NCBI RefSeq assembly: GCF_013402815.2
Contig: NZ_CP058601.1
Location: 1,860,001 to 1,924,000, forward strand
DNA length: 64,000 nucleotides
Source: Natrinema halophilum
GTDB taxonomy: Archaea > Halobacteriota > Halobacteria > Halobacteriales > Natrialbaceae
Reading direction: 5' to 3'
In this document: one piece after another, positions 8,911 to 17,321 of the stretch
How positions within the stretch are numbered: position 1 is the first letter of the stretch
Layout of the letters: each line of letters starts with the position of its first letter
Position numbers and translations under genes: made by a program
Notes under the pieces: model-generated
Database searches by the model: none
What the model was told of the DNA's origin: nothing
Seen by the model: only the letters and a program-made list of their open reading frames with translations

Positions 8911-9849
8911 TTAGACCGGTCGAAGGTGTTCGCAATCCCCCGCCGACACGGTTACCCGTTCGTCGTCGGTCTCGACCACGAGCGCCCCGGATTCAGTGAC
9001 GTCGATCGCATCCCCGACGACCTCGCCGGCCGGCCGATCGACCCGAACGTGCTGGCCCAGCGTCAGCGCTAGCTCGCGCCAGGTCGGAACAACGGTGTCG
9101 AGGTCGGTTCGGTAGCGATCGTACTCCTCGAGCAGTCGCTGGACGAAGCGTCGACGGTCGACGTCCCCTGCCTCGTCTCGGATGCTAGTCGCGCCTTCGG
9201 GAAGCTCCTCAGCGTCGAGGTTTGCGTTGACTCCGATGCCCGCAATGAGCCAATCCACCCGATCTGGCTGGCCTTCCATTTCCGTGAGGATACCCGCAAG
9301 CTTCCGGTACGCGCCGTCGTCGCCAACCGGGACGACCACGTCGTTGGGCCACTTGATTCGCGCGTCGACGCCAGCCTCTCGAGCGGTCGTCGCCGTCGCG
9401 ACCGCCGCTGCGAGCGTGTACAGCGGCGCCTGTGCGGGCGTGATCGACGGACGGGTGACGACGCTCACCCAGACGCCACCTGCGGGCGCGGACCACTCTC
9501 GCTCGAGACGGCCTTTCCCGCCGGTCTGTTCGTCCGCGAGGACTGCAACATCGGCGCCACCCTCGGCCGCCAGCTCCCGCGCGCGATCGTTCGTGCTTCC
9601 CACGGAGTCGTGATAGTCGATCGAAAACGGAGCCTCGAGACCGAATTCGACCGCCGGAGCATTGTACGCCGCGACGTCGGCGAGTTCGTAGCCGTTCGGT
9701 CCACTCTCGATCTCGAAATCCGCATCACGAAGCGCCTCGATGTGCTTCCAGACGGCTGCCCGCGAGATGTCGAAGTCGTCGGCTAACGCCGGCCCGGAGA
9801 CCGGTCCGCCGGCTATCGCCTCGAGGATAGCGCGTCGCGTCTCGTTCAT
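8911..9849 (-). CDS. birA: Bifunctional biotin protein ligase / transcriptional repressor BirA
   Basis: Activates biotin with ATP and transfers it to the carboxylase biotin carrier; with its N-terminal winged helix it also acts as a DNA-binding repressor. The 312 residues start at MNETRRAILEAIAG, with an HTH (about 18-45, ALADDFDISRAAVWKHIEALR). The catalytic domain follows, with GSTNDRARELA, the ligase loop GGKGRLEREW (GRGRxGRxW-type) and KWPNDVVV. An SH3-like C-terminal domain completes it. A matching operator lies before bioY (2212-2243). Confidence 0.94.
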   Translation of the reverse strand: MNETRRAILEAIAGGPVSGPALADDFDISRAAVWKHIEALRDADFEIESGPNGYELADVAAYNAPAVEFGLEAPFSIDYHDSVGSTNDRARELAAEGGADVAVLADEQTGGKGRLEREWSAPAGGVWVSVVTRPSITPAQAPLYTLAAAVATATTAREAGVDARIKWPNDVVVPVGDDGAYRKLAGILTEMEGQPDRVDWLIAGIGVNANLDAEELPEGATSIRDEAGDVDRRRFVQRLLEEYDRYRTDLDTVVPTWRELALTLGQHVRVDRPAGEVVGDAIDVTESGALVVETDDERVTVSAGDCEHLRPV

Positions 9850-9925
9850 GGCCGAAGGAGGGTGGCGCTCGCACTTCAAACAGCGGGATTCGGCCGGTCA
9901 CTGGGGCGAATATCCGCCCTCGGCA

Positions 9926-11065
9926 TCAAAGAACCTGATCGGCGATGATGGTCTTCTGTATCTCGCTCGTGCCGTCGTAAATCTTCGTAATCCGTGCGTC
10001 ACGGTAGAATCGCTCGACCGGATGATCCGAGACGTATCCTGCACCGCCGTGGACTTGCAGCGCTTCGTCGGTGACGTCGACTGCTCGCTCGCTTGCGAAC
10101 AGTTTTGCCATCGAAGCCAGCCGCGTCGCATGGCCGTCGTCTCCCGATTTCAGGGCCGACCCGGCTCGGTAGGTGAGCGAGCGCGCTGCTTCTACGTTGG
10201 TCGCCATCTCCGCGATCTTGTGACGTATCGCCTGAAACTCTGCGATGGGCTGATCGAACTGCTCGCGTTCGGTTGCGTAGGCGACGGATGCCTCGAGAGC
10301 CGCCTGTGAGACGCCGGTTGCCTGGGCTGCCACGTCGGCCCGTGCACTCGCGAAAAACTGCATCAGCTGATAGAAGCCGCGATCGACCTCGCCGACGACG
10401 TTTTGCTCGGGGACACGAAGGTCGTCGATGACGATTTCTGCGGTGTCCTGTGCTTCAATCCCGAGTTTGTTCGTGATTCTCGTCGCCTCGTAGCCGTCGG
10501 CGTCGGTGGGCGTGAGGAAGGCGGTGATACCGTCGTGTCCCTTCTCGGGAGCGGTCTTGGCCATGATAATCGCCACGTCGGCGACGCTGCCGTTCGTGAT
10601 CCACATCTTTTGGCCATCGAGTATCCACTCGTCGCCGTCTTTCTCGGCACGAGTCTCCATCCCTGCCACGTTCGACCCGTGTGCGGGCTCTGAGATACAG
10701 GTCGCGATCGGCGTTTCACCAGCCGTGATTCTCGGCAGCCACTCCTCGCACTGGCGCTCGTCGCCGTACTCGACGAGCATTCCGGTGCCGAAATCTGCCG
10801 CCGAAATCGAGCCGCCGACGCCGGGGTCCGCCCGCCAGAGCTCCTCCGTGACGATCAGGGTCGAAATCGGATCCATCTCCGCACCGCCGTACGCTTCCGG
10901 AACGTGTGGCGCCACGAGGTCGAGCTTCGCTGCTTCCGCCAGAAGATCGGCGGGATACCGCTGGTCAGCCTCGTACTCCGCGGCAACCGGTCGTATCTCC
11001 TCGTCTGCGAACTCCCGAACGGCGTCGCGGATCGCCTGCTGCTCCGGAGAGAGTTGAAACGACAT
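9926..11065 (-). CDS. Acyl-CoA dehydrogenase
   Basis: FAD flavoenzyme that oxidises acyl-CoA to trans-2-enoyl-CoA in fatty-acid or branched-chain catabolism. It has a full family length of 379 residues, with TCISEPAHGSN and WITNGSVADV flavin-binding segments and the C-terminal QVHGGAGYVSDHPVERFYRDARITKI region. At the position where MCAD/SCAD-type enzymes carry the catalytic Glu (IYEGT) this protein reads IYDGTSEIQ, an Asp. No alternative Glu is evident at the isovaleryl-CoA dehydrogenase position. Substrate cannot be told from sequence. Confidence 0.93.
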   Translation of the reverse strand: MSFQLSPEQQAIRDAVREFADEEIRPVAAEYEADQRYPADLLAEAAKLDLVAPHVPEAYGGAEMDPISTLIVTEELWRADPGVGGSISAADFGTGMLVEYGDERQCEEWLPRITAGETPIATCISEPAHGSNVAGMETRAEKDGDEWILDGQKMWITNGSVADVAIIMAKTAPEKGHDGITAFLTPTDADGYEATRITNKLGIEAQDTAEIVIDDLRVPEQNVVGEVDRGFYQLMQFFASARADVAAQATGVSQAALEASVAYATEREQFDQPIAEFQAIRHKIAEMATNVEAARSLTYRAGSALKSGDDGHATRLASMAKLFASERAVDVTDEALQVHGGAGYVSDHPVERFYRDARITKIYDGTSEIQKTIIADQVL

Positions 11066-11145
11066 ACCACGACCTTGCTGGCGGGGGTTGTCAAACTATC
11101 GGGCACGAGTGACCGAAGAGTGGACGACGTGATCGGGGTCTCCAG

Positions 11146-12126
11146 TTACTCTCGGAGCTCGCGCAACGTTTCGCGACCCGGTGCGATCAGTTCGTCGAGA
11201 TAGCTCGCGAGCGTTCCCTTCGCGTCTGCAGGGTGGAGTTCGCCCGACTCGAGATCCGCGGCCAGATCCTCGTACACATCGTATGTCAGATCGCCGCCGT
11301 ACTTGTCCGGTCGCTCGACGACGATTTCATCGAATCGCGGGAAGATGTGGTACTCGAAGAGTTCGAGGACGGGGTTTTCGAGGTCACCGTCGGGATCGCG
11401 CGTCGGCGGGCAAAACGCCGAATTGACCTTCTCCTCCAGGTCGTCCGTGGAGTCTTCCATCGAGATGGTGACGCCCTCGCTCGAAGACATCTTGCCCTCG
11501 CCGCTTTCGAGGTCGGCGACGATGGGGGTGTGAATGGCGGGCCGGACCTCGTAGTCGAGTTCGGGGAGTTTCTCGCGGGCGAGCATGTGGACCTTGCGCT
11601 GGTCTAAGCCGCCGACCGCCAGATCGAGGTCGAGATACTCGATGTCCAGCGTCTGCATCAGCGGGTACACGAGGTGGCTCACCTTGGCAGCTTCGTCGCC
11701 CTGCAGTTCGGCCATCGCGCGCTGGGCGCGGTTCATCGTCGTCTCGACCTCGAGAGCGTGGAGGTCGAGTACGTAGTCGTCCTCGAGTTGGAACTCGGAG
11801 CCGTAGACGAACTCGGTGTTCTCTTCGTCGAGCCCGTATGCGAGGAACTGGGCTTTCATTTTCTCGGCGGTATCCCGAATCTCCTCGAAACTCCCCTTCC
11901 CGTTGAGGTAGGCGTGGACGTCCGCCAGCAGAACCACGACCTCCATTCCTGCGTCCTGCAGGTCGATGAGTTTATTCGCGGTGAGCAGATGGCCGAGATG
12001 GAGCACGCCCGAGGGCTCGTAGCCGACGTAGGCGCGTTTCCCCGCCGGGTCCTCGGCGAGGTCGCGGACCTCCTCGTCGGTGACGACCTCCTCGGCGTTT
12101 CGCGTTAGCAACTCGTAGGCGTCCAT
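11146..12126 (-). CDS. tyrS: Tyrosyl-tRNA synthetase
   Basis: Charges tRNA-Tyr. The 326-residue archaeal/eukaryal-type class I synthetase starts at MDAYELLTRNAEEVV; the longer upstream frame has no family similarity. The HIGH motif appears as HLGH (GVLHLGHLLTANKL) and the KMSKS loop as GKMSSSEGVTI. Compact form without the bacterial S4 domain, as expected in archaea. Confidence 0.95.
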   Translation of the reverse strand: MDAYELLTRNAEEVVTDEEVRDLAEDPAGKRAYVGYEPSGVLHLGHLLTANKLIDLQDAGMEVVVLLADVHAYLNGKGSFEEIRDTAEKMKAQFLAYGLDEENTEFVYGSEFQLEDDYVLDLHALEVETTMNRAQRAMAELQGDEAAKVSHLVYPLMQTLDIEYLDLDLAVGGLDQRKVHMLAREKLPELDYEVRPAIHTPIVADLESGEGKMSSSEGVTISMEDSTDDLEEKVNSAFCPPTRDPDGDLENPVLELFEYHIFPRFDEIVVERPDKYGGDLTYDVYEDLAADLESGELHPADAKGTLASYLDELIAPGRETLRELRE

Positions 12127-12486
12127 ATGTGGACTGAAACCGGAGGAGGAATTTATACCTCTTGAAAACGCATCCGACTCGAGCCGATCGAACCCCGATG
12201 CGCTCAGTACGGGTACAGTCCAAGTTCGGTCGCTCTGACCGGGACGCGAGTCCCGCCGAGGAAGACACCAGTAGCACCATTTCCAGCCTCGAGGAGCCTC
12301 GTCGGAGCCCCGTGGAGCAGATCCGCTCACCGACACACCTTGTTCGCCGAGTCGCTGGTGGCGGTCTCCGCTCGAGACGAGGTGACTCGAGTAAGCGGGC
12401 GAGTTGCCGCTCGTCTCGATGCCGGATACCGATTCGGCTCTTCTCCCCTCGAACGCGTGTAAAGCGCTGGTCGGACCAGAGAGGAA
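12127..12486. other. Intergenic region upstream of tyrS
   Basis: About 360 bp between the tyrS start and the stop of the HalOD1 gene. An AT-rich patch just before tyrS (about 12150-12165) suits a promoter. Other frames here look like shadow ORFs. Confidence 0.4.
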
Positions 12487-12771
12487 TCAGGCCGATAGTT
12501 CGCGCAACGTCGTCGTGCCATCCTGCTGAACCCGGATACGGTACCCCTCGTAGTCGAACGCGATACAGGCGTCAGCCTCGTCGGGTGGCGGCGACGAGAA
12601 CAGATCGGCGATGAGGGTATCGATACAGCCGTACACTGGGGTGAGGTTCAGTGGCTCGTCGTCGGTAAGATCGGCAACGACTTCGGCGAGTTGGCTCGCC
12701 GGATCGTCCCGTTCGGGGTTCAGCTGCCGCCGTATTACGTCGTCACCGGTGCCGTCGCTCAGTTCAGTCAT
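12487..12771 (-). CDS. HalOD1 output domain protein
   Basis: A 94-residue haloarchaeal HalOD1 domain, usually a signal-output module of phosphorelay proteins but often free-standing. The start is set at MTELSDGTGDD; upstream sequence in the same frame is basic and unlike the family. The core pattern is visible: VVADLTDDEPLNLTPVYGCID, then FDYEGYRIRVQQDGTTTL. Partner and signal unknown. Confidence 0.75.
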   Translation of the reverse strand: MTELSDGTGDDVIRRQLNPERDDPASQLAEVVADLTDDEPLNLTPVYGCIDTLIADLFSSPPPDEADACIAFDYEGYRIRVQQDGTTTLRELSA

Positions 12772-12996
12772 TATCCGATATCGGAACGTCGGCAGCCGTC
12801 GGCGTAACGATTTCACCGGCTCTTGCGTGTCTCGCTTATCGGCTCTCGTCGCGTTCCCCGGCGTCCGCATCGTTCCGGTCGTCGCGCTCCGTTTTTCGTC
12901 TCGTAGCCGCAACCGGTACGCTCGAGTCGCGGACAGCCGCCCTCCCGACGGCCTGCCGAACACTCATACGTTCCGTCAGCGTAATCCCGCCGATCG

Positions 12997-13650
12997 ATGA
13001 GCTACAGAGAAGACGTCGTGAACGCGTTTCGTCGAAGCGTTCTCCCGCAACTGCACTTTCTCCTGCGGGGGACGTTTGGCGGATACGCAGTCAGTCACAC
13101 GACTGCCGACGAGTACGCACTCACGGCACACTGCTCGGAGGAGATCATCGAAGACATCCTCGAGGAGATGGGCTTTGCGCGCAACCCGATAGCCGCGCTC
13201 AAGGTACGGATGGACGGCAATACCTCCGAAGGATCGTGGGTGTGGCGACCGTCGCGATTCGCCGACGAGCAGTTGCACATCGTGTTGCACGATCTCGAGA
13301 ACCAGTCCGGCGTCGACGTCTACGCTCACTGGGAGTGTTCGTGGGTCCGCCACCCCTACAGACACTACGTTGCCCGCGGCTACGACGCCGAGAAGGGCGT
13401 CGCACTCGCTCGCCGCTGGCTCGTCGACAGCGACGAACTAGAGTGCAGACCCGACGTCGATTACGAGATCGATAACTCGCTCGCACGTCGGTTGAGCGAA
13501 TCCTTCTGGCTTTCGTACTATCGAGTGGAAGAAAAGAAAGCGGCGATCAGGTCGAAACTGCCGTTCGTCGACGGCGGAGACCGGTCCCCGATCGACGAGC
13601 GCGACGGTGCGCGCGATTCCGTTTCGCCGACGATCACGGGGAAGCTCTGA
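12997..13650 (+). CDS. Conserved haloarchaeal hypothetical protein
   Basis: A 217-residue soluble protein with a regular acidic composition and mixed helix/strand pattern, e.g. WECSWVRHPYRHYVARGYD and ARRLSESFWLSYYRVEEKK. Many aromatic and His residues occur in the middle, but there is no recognisable catalytic motif. It is convergent with the phosphopantothenate synthetase gene (stop codons 16 bp apart). Real gene by codon use; function unknown. Confidence 0.7.
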   Translation: MSYREDVVNAFRRSVLPQLHFLLRGTFGGYAVSHTTADEYALTAHCSEEIIEDILEEMGFARNPIAALKVRMDGNTSEGSWVWRPSRFADEQLHIVLHDLENQSGVDVYAHWECSWVRHPYRHYVARGYDAEKGVALARRWLVDSDELECRPDVDYEIDNSLARRLSESFWLSYYRVEEKKAAIRSKLPFVDGGDRSPIDERDGARDSVSPTITGKL

Positions 13651-13666
13651 CCGCAACCGACGGACG

Positions 13667-14446
13667 TCAGAGTTCGCCTGAACGGATCCGCTCCTCGGCG
13701 TCCTCGAGCGCGCGTTCGCGATCGAAGTTTGCGACGATCGTTCGCAGGTCGGCCTCGTCGGCGCCCGCCAACTCCAGTGCGTGGTCGGTCACGTTCGGCA
13801 CTGCACGAATGATGTTGTCGACGATCGGCACGTCGGCGACCTGCGGCGATCGCGACAGCGGATTGAGATCGATGACGATTTCGGTCTTGCCCATCTCGTC
13901 GAGGGCCTCGGCGCGATCGCCGTCCTCGAGCGGGACGAGAACCACGTCGGCCTCGTAGATTCCGTCGGCGTCGACCTTCGACCGCTCGTGATCCAGATTC
14001 GGAATGTGCGCGTCGGCCTCGAGCCCTTTTACCTCGTCGGCTCCGTGCTCACGGAGGTGATCGACGATGGCATCGATTCGCTCGGGGGTGCGGTTGAACA
14101 GGTTCACCTCGAGGTCGGCGCCCGTTGCCTCGGCGAGTTCGACCATCTCTCCGGGGACGAGCGCAGCGACGTTGCCGTTGATCGAGAGCACGGGGTGGTC
14201 CGCGAGCAGGAGGTGAGCCGCGGCCGCCCGTTCGGCGTCGTCCGCGCTGGGGATGGTCTCCTCACCCAGCAGGTAATCGAACGCGCTGCCACGTCCCTCA
14301 GCGTGCATCCCCTGGAGGTGGGTAATTCCTTTTTCGACGCCTGCTTCGATCCGATGGCGGGTGAGTAGATCCTGATATCTGGGGTGGTCCTCCGGGATCT
14401 CCTCCTCGTGCTCGACGTCGGCGGAGACGGTGTCGTAATCGCTCAC
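13667..14446 (-). CDS. 4-phosphopantoate--beta-alanine ligase (phosphopantothenate synthetase)
   Basis: Archaeal CoA-biosynthesis enzyme (COG1701) that joins 4-phosphopantoate to beta-alanine using ATP. The 259 residues start with GTG. Family features are HPRYQDLLTRHRIEAGVEKGI near the N-terminus, HPVLSINGNVAALVPGEMVELAE and VEVNLFNR-type ATP-site segments, and DLNPLSRSPQVADVPIVDN. Its substrate is made by the pantoate kinase at 21570-22403, which often sits next to this gene in archaea; here they are 7 kb apart. The first 16 coding bases and the promoter are repeated at 15645-15710. Confidence 0.92.
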   Translation of the reverse strand: MSDYDTVSADVEHEEEIPEDHPRYQDLLTRHRIEAGVEKGITHLQGMHAEGRGSAFDYLLGEETIPSADDAERAAAAHLLLADHPVLSINGNVAALVPGEMVELAEATGADLEVNLFNRTPERIDAIVDHLREHGADEVKGLEADAHIPNLDHERSKVDADGIYEADVVLVPLEDGDRAEALDEMGKTEIVIDLNPLSRSPQVADVPIVDNIIRAVPNVTDHALELAGADEADLRTIVANFDRERALEDAEERIRSGEL

Positions 14447-14495
14447 GGTCGATCACTGGGTTCGGCCGATAAAAAACGGCCCGATCGGACGCCGA
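14431..14495. repeat. 65-bp direct repeat, left copy (5' end and promoter of phosphopantothenate synthetase)
   Basis: Matches 15645-15710 over the whole length, with one extra A in the right copy's A-run. It covers the first 16 bases of the synthetase gene on the minus strand plus its upstream region, including the run ATAAAAAACGG (read on the minus strand as a TATA-like element). The pair brackets a 1.15-kb AT-richer segment. Confidence 0.92.
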
Positions 14496-14780
14496 GTGTC
14501 CATCGGCCGGCGATCGGTCGCCGCTGCCGGTCGAACTCGATCGCACCCTCGCCCAGAGGGGTATAAACTACCGATATGTTTCCTGGAAATTCACTCACTC
14601 GTCTCGGCAATTGAGCGGAGTCTCTCCTTGGCTTCCAACACTCGTCACCGTCACGATTGTGGATTTGAAACTCGCTTTCCAACCCGGAGAACTCACGCCA
14701 GAATTTATCCATCCTGCACTAGACGTTGAACTTAGAAACATGAAATCAGTCATCAAAACAGGGGGAGAAGAATAACACCT
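14496..14780. other. Left part of the repeat-bounded cassette
   Basis: The first roughly 75 bp are GC-rich like the host chromosome. From about 14570 the composition falls to a lower GC, marking foreign-looking DNA. A GGTATAAAC element at 14560-14568 and AT-rich DNA near 14715-14775 may promote the downstream gene. No ORF of note. Confidence 0.45.
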
Positions 14781-15215
14781 ATGATCTCGCTTAAGTCCCT
14801 CAGTGGTGATGACCACTGGGTCTCGTTTCTTATTGGAGTCATCACTGTTGTTATCTCATATGGTATGTTGTCAATGCCGTGGTACTGGGCACTAGTCGCT
14901 GGCATGTTAATCTCTGGTATAGTCGACATGGCGATCAAAGAGGTTCCGCCAGATCCAGACGAGTATGATCCAGATCAGTATGAACTGTGGGATATAGCAT
15001 TTGGAGAATCCCAGAACAGTTATGAAAGTAGTATTGAAGGATCGCCCACAGAGGACGCTACTCCTCTGGAAACACTCCGTGAGCGGTATGCTCGCGGAGA
15101 ACTAACCGATGAACAATTTGAAAAGAAGGTTGAACGGCTGTTGGAAACTGAGTCGTTGAATACTGCTGAAGAACGAGAACAAGCTAGAGACATACTCACC
15201 CAGCACAGTAGTTGA
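14781..15215 (+). CDS. SHOCT-domain small membrane protein (cassette gene 1)
   Basis: A 144-residue protein. Residues about 8-55 form two hydrophobic helices, after which comes an acidic linker. A SHOCT domain lies at about 94-125 (TPLETLRERYARGELTDEQF then EKKVERLLE), a short oligomerisation or tethering module frequent in archaeal and bacterial membrane proteins. The N-terminal part (GDDHWVSFLIGV...PWYWALVAGMLISGIVDMAI) is similar to the next gene's product, so the two are probably duplicates, one without the SHOCT tail. Lower GC than the surroundings and flanked by 65-bp repeats, suggesting acquisition. Function unknown. Confidence 0.82.
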   Translation: MISLKSLSGDDHWVSFLIGVITVVISYGMLSMPWYWALVAGMLISGIVDMAIKEVPPDPDEYDPDQYELWDIAFGESQNSYESSIEGSPTEDATPLETLRERYARGELTDEQFEKKVERLLETESLNTAEEREQARDILTQHSS

Positions 15216-15293
15216 TATCTTTCAAACTAATACTCCCATGTGATCAGTACCGAATTCGATAGCATTTGATTTTAGAAGGCGGAAAAAGACAGT

Positions 15294-15497
15294 ATGTTGT
15301 GCAGCTACGGTATTGATATGAATTCGGTTGCGCAGCAGGTTGTAGGCGAAGATCACTGGATAAGCCTCGTAGTTGGTGTTGGCGTACTTGCACTCCTAGA
15401 ACTAGCGACTCCTCTCGAATGGTACTATGTAATCACTGGAGGTGCGTTAGCGTCCGGGATTGCTGAGATAGCGGTAAGAGGACTTCCTGAAAAATAA
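15294..15497 (+). CDS. Small two-helix membrane protein (cassette gene 2)
   Basis: Up to 67 residues; the real start may be the ATG at codon 9 (MNSVAQQVVGEDHW, 15318). Two hydrophobic segments and the pattern GEDHWISLVVGV...EWYYVITGGALASGIAEIAV match the N-terminal half of the preceding protein, giving a paralogous pair. It lacks the SHOCT domain. Same AT-rich cassette, 78 bp downstream. Function unknown. Confidence 0.72.
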   Translation: MLCSYGIDMNSVAQQVVGEDHWISLVVGVGVLALLELATPLEWYYVITGGALASGIAEIAVRGLPEK

Positions 15498-15644
15498 CAC
15501 GATTTTGAGCGGCTATTCAGCAGAAATCGATAGCGTGGCAGGCACCTGTCGAAAGCCCTCCGGATCCACACGCAATCTTACCCAGTTGCTGTGGAAGGGC
15601 ATAACAGAGTCCTGCACAGCCTCCGCCGATACCCGGATTGCTAA

Positions 15645-15710
15645 TGTCGTAATCGCTCACGGTCGATCACTGGGTTCGGCCGATAAAAAAACGGCCCGAT
15701 CGGACGCCGA
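15645..15710. repeat. 65-bp direct repeat, right copy
   Basis: Second copy of 14431-14495. The repeated 16 coding bases of phosphopantothenate synthetase are here detached from the gene. Sequence immediately left of it (ending attgctaa) is unrelated to the synthetase gene, so the duplication begins exactly at base 16 of the coding sequence. Compatible with an attL/attR pair or an insertion-associated duplication. Confidence 0.92.
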
Positions 15711-15878
15711 TCGGGTTTCGTCGCCGTCGAGGTGCCTCTAAAACGTCGACTCGCTCGCACCGTCGTCTGTGCCGACGCACAAATGCGGACGCCAAATCGG
15801 CGATTTTGGAGCTGTTCTTATAAACGAGCGATAAGTTTCGCGCACAGGTACACGTCCGTCCCGGCCCCACTCGAACGC

Positions 15879-16580
15879 ATGGCCACACAAAAGCGAGATC
15901 AGCCCGTGGAGACACCAAACGGCGTCGGTTCGGTGGGCGAGGAACACGAGGACCATCTCGAGCGCAGTCGGGCGGTGTGGGATCGCTGGAGCGACCACTA
16001 CGGAATGAGCGAGAAAGACTTCGAACCGATTCGCGAGCGGGCGATCGATCAATTGGCCCTCGAGCCGGGCGATCGCGTGCTCGATGTCGGCTGCGGTCCG
16101 GGCGTAAACTTCGAGCGCATACGCAACGAAATCGGTGCGGACGGCGAACTAGTCGGCGTCGATTACAGCCCGGGAATGCTCGAAAACGCACGGACGCGGA
16201 TCGAGAAACACGGCTGGAAGAACGTTCGTGTGCGTCGGGCCGACGCGACGACGGCCGAGTTCGACGCGCCGTTCGATGCGGCACTCGCAACGCTTTCCCT
16301 CTCCGTCATGCCCGACGTTCGCCGTGCCACGGAGACTGTCCATCGGTCGCTCGTCCCTGGCGCACGGTTTGCGGTCGTCGACGTCCGGCCGGTCCCGAGC
16401 GGACCCGCTCGAGTCCTGAACCCACTCATCTGGCGGTTCTTTCGCTGGTACGCAAACTGGAATCCCGATGGCGACGTCATGGACTCGATCGACGCCGTCT
16501 TCGATGACTTCGAGATCGTCGACACTGCCTTCGCTGGCACCGCGTACGCCGCAATCTGTTCGAAACGAAACGGGGACTGA
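15879..16580 (+). CDS. Class I SAM-dependent methyltransferase
   Basis: A 233-residue methyltransferase of the UbiE/COQ5-like type. The start is MATQKRDQPVET; the upstream extension is basic and unlike the family. Motif I is VLDVGCGPGVNF (about 71-82), followed by GVDYSPGMLENAR (acidic ribose-binding position D) and the post-motif ADATTAEF. A C-terminal hydrophobic region (NPLIWRFFRWYANWNP) may bind a lipid-like substrate. Substrate unknown. No cotranscribed partner; the neighbour is convergent. Confidence 0.88.
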   Translation: MATQKRDQPVETPNGVGSVGEEHEDHLERSRAVWDRWSDHYGMSEKDFEPIRERAIDQLALEPGDRVLDVGCGPGVNFERIRNEIGADGELVGVDYSPGMLENARTRIEKHGWKNVRVRRADATTAEFDAPFDAALATLSLSVMPDVRRATETVHRSLVPGARFAVVDVRPVPSGPARVLNPLIWRFFRWYANWNPDGDVMDSIDAVFDDFEIVDTAFAGTAYAAICSKRNGD

Positions 16581-16591
16581 CCGGACCGGTT

Positions 16592-17239
16592 CTACAGTCC
16601 GCCATCGAGGACTCGTTCGACGGCGTTCGCTTCGCCGCGACGGACGAGTTCCGAGGCAGTCGAGACGGCACACTCGAGTTCGTCCGCAACGGCCTCGATA
16701 CCGGCCTGCCGCGGGACTTCGTAGAATCCGACGTCCCAGGCGGCCTGCAGGGCCGCCAGCTGCCGATCGGAAACAGCCGTCTCGGTAACCGTCACCTCGT
16801 CGCTCACCCAGCGGATATCGAACGTTACGTCCGCGGAGAGATCATCGACGACGCCGTTGAGGTCCGTCGGATGGTCGACGACCGTCATCCGAATCGTCCG
16901 ATCGGAGCGGATCTCGATCGGCGGAACGATGACGACGGTGTCCTGCGAGAGCGCGTTCAGGAGCGACAGCCCATCAGATCCGAGTTCCCGCCGAAGGTAG
17001 AGGAAGAACCCGTCCTCGGAGCGCGTCATGTCGTACTCGAGTACCGGCTCGTGCTCGAGCAATAGCGGCTCGTAGGCCTCCGGATCGCCGTACACGAACG
17101 ACGTAATCGTCTCCACGCCGTCTACGGCCTGCCCGCCGACGATGACCTCGCGATCGATATCCGGCGACGAACAGATGCCGTCGTGTATCGGAGGCGTCGT
17201 CTCTTTCGTATACTGTAATTCAATGCACATCGATTTCAT
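16592..17239 (-). CDS. Bat-type HTH transcriptional regulator
   Basis: A 215-residue regulator of the bacterio-opsin-activator HTH_10 class found in many copies in haloarchaea. The start is set at MKSMCIELQYT (alternative MCIELQ three codons later). The N-terminal sensor-like domain holds several Asp/Glu-rich strands. The C-terminal HTH is recognisable as LTVTETAVSDRQLAALQAAWDVGFYEVPR-type sequence followed by AGIEAVADELECAVSTASELVRRGEANAV (residues about 155-212). Divergent from the gene at 17322, which it may control. Inducer unknown. Confidence 0.85.
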   Translation of the reverse strand: MKSMCIELQYTKETTPPIHDGICSSPDIDREVIVGGQAVDGVETITSFVYGDPEAYEPLLLEHEPVLEYDMTRSEDGFFLYLRRELGSDGLSLLNALSQDTVVIVPPIEIRSDRTIRMTVVDHPTDLNGVVDDLSADVTFDIRWVSDEVTVTETAVSDRQLAALQAAWDVGFYEVPRQAGIEAVADELECAVSTASELVRRGEANAVERVLDGGL

Positions 17240-17321
17240 GGTTCGAGATTGCGCTCGTTCCGTATAAATTCCCGATAGGTATCGCGGGGAATCTGATCGG
17301 GATCGCCTGGCTACGAACGGT

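Noticed and set aside
15505-15741. 78-codon frame across the right 65-bp repeat
   Set aside because: Spans the repeat junction, has irregular composition and no promoter or homologous pattern.
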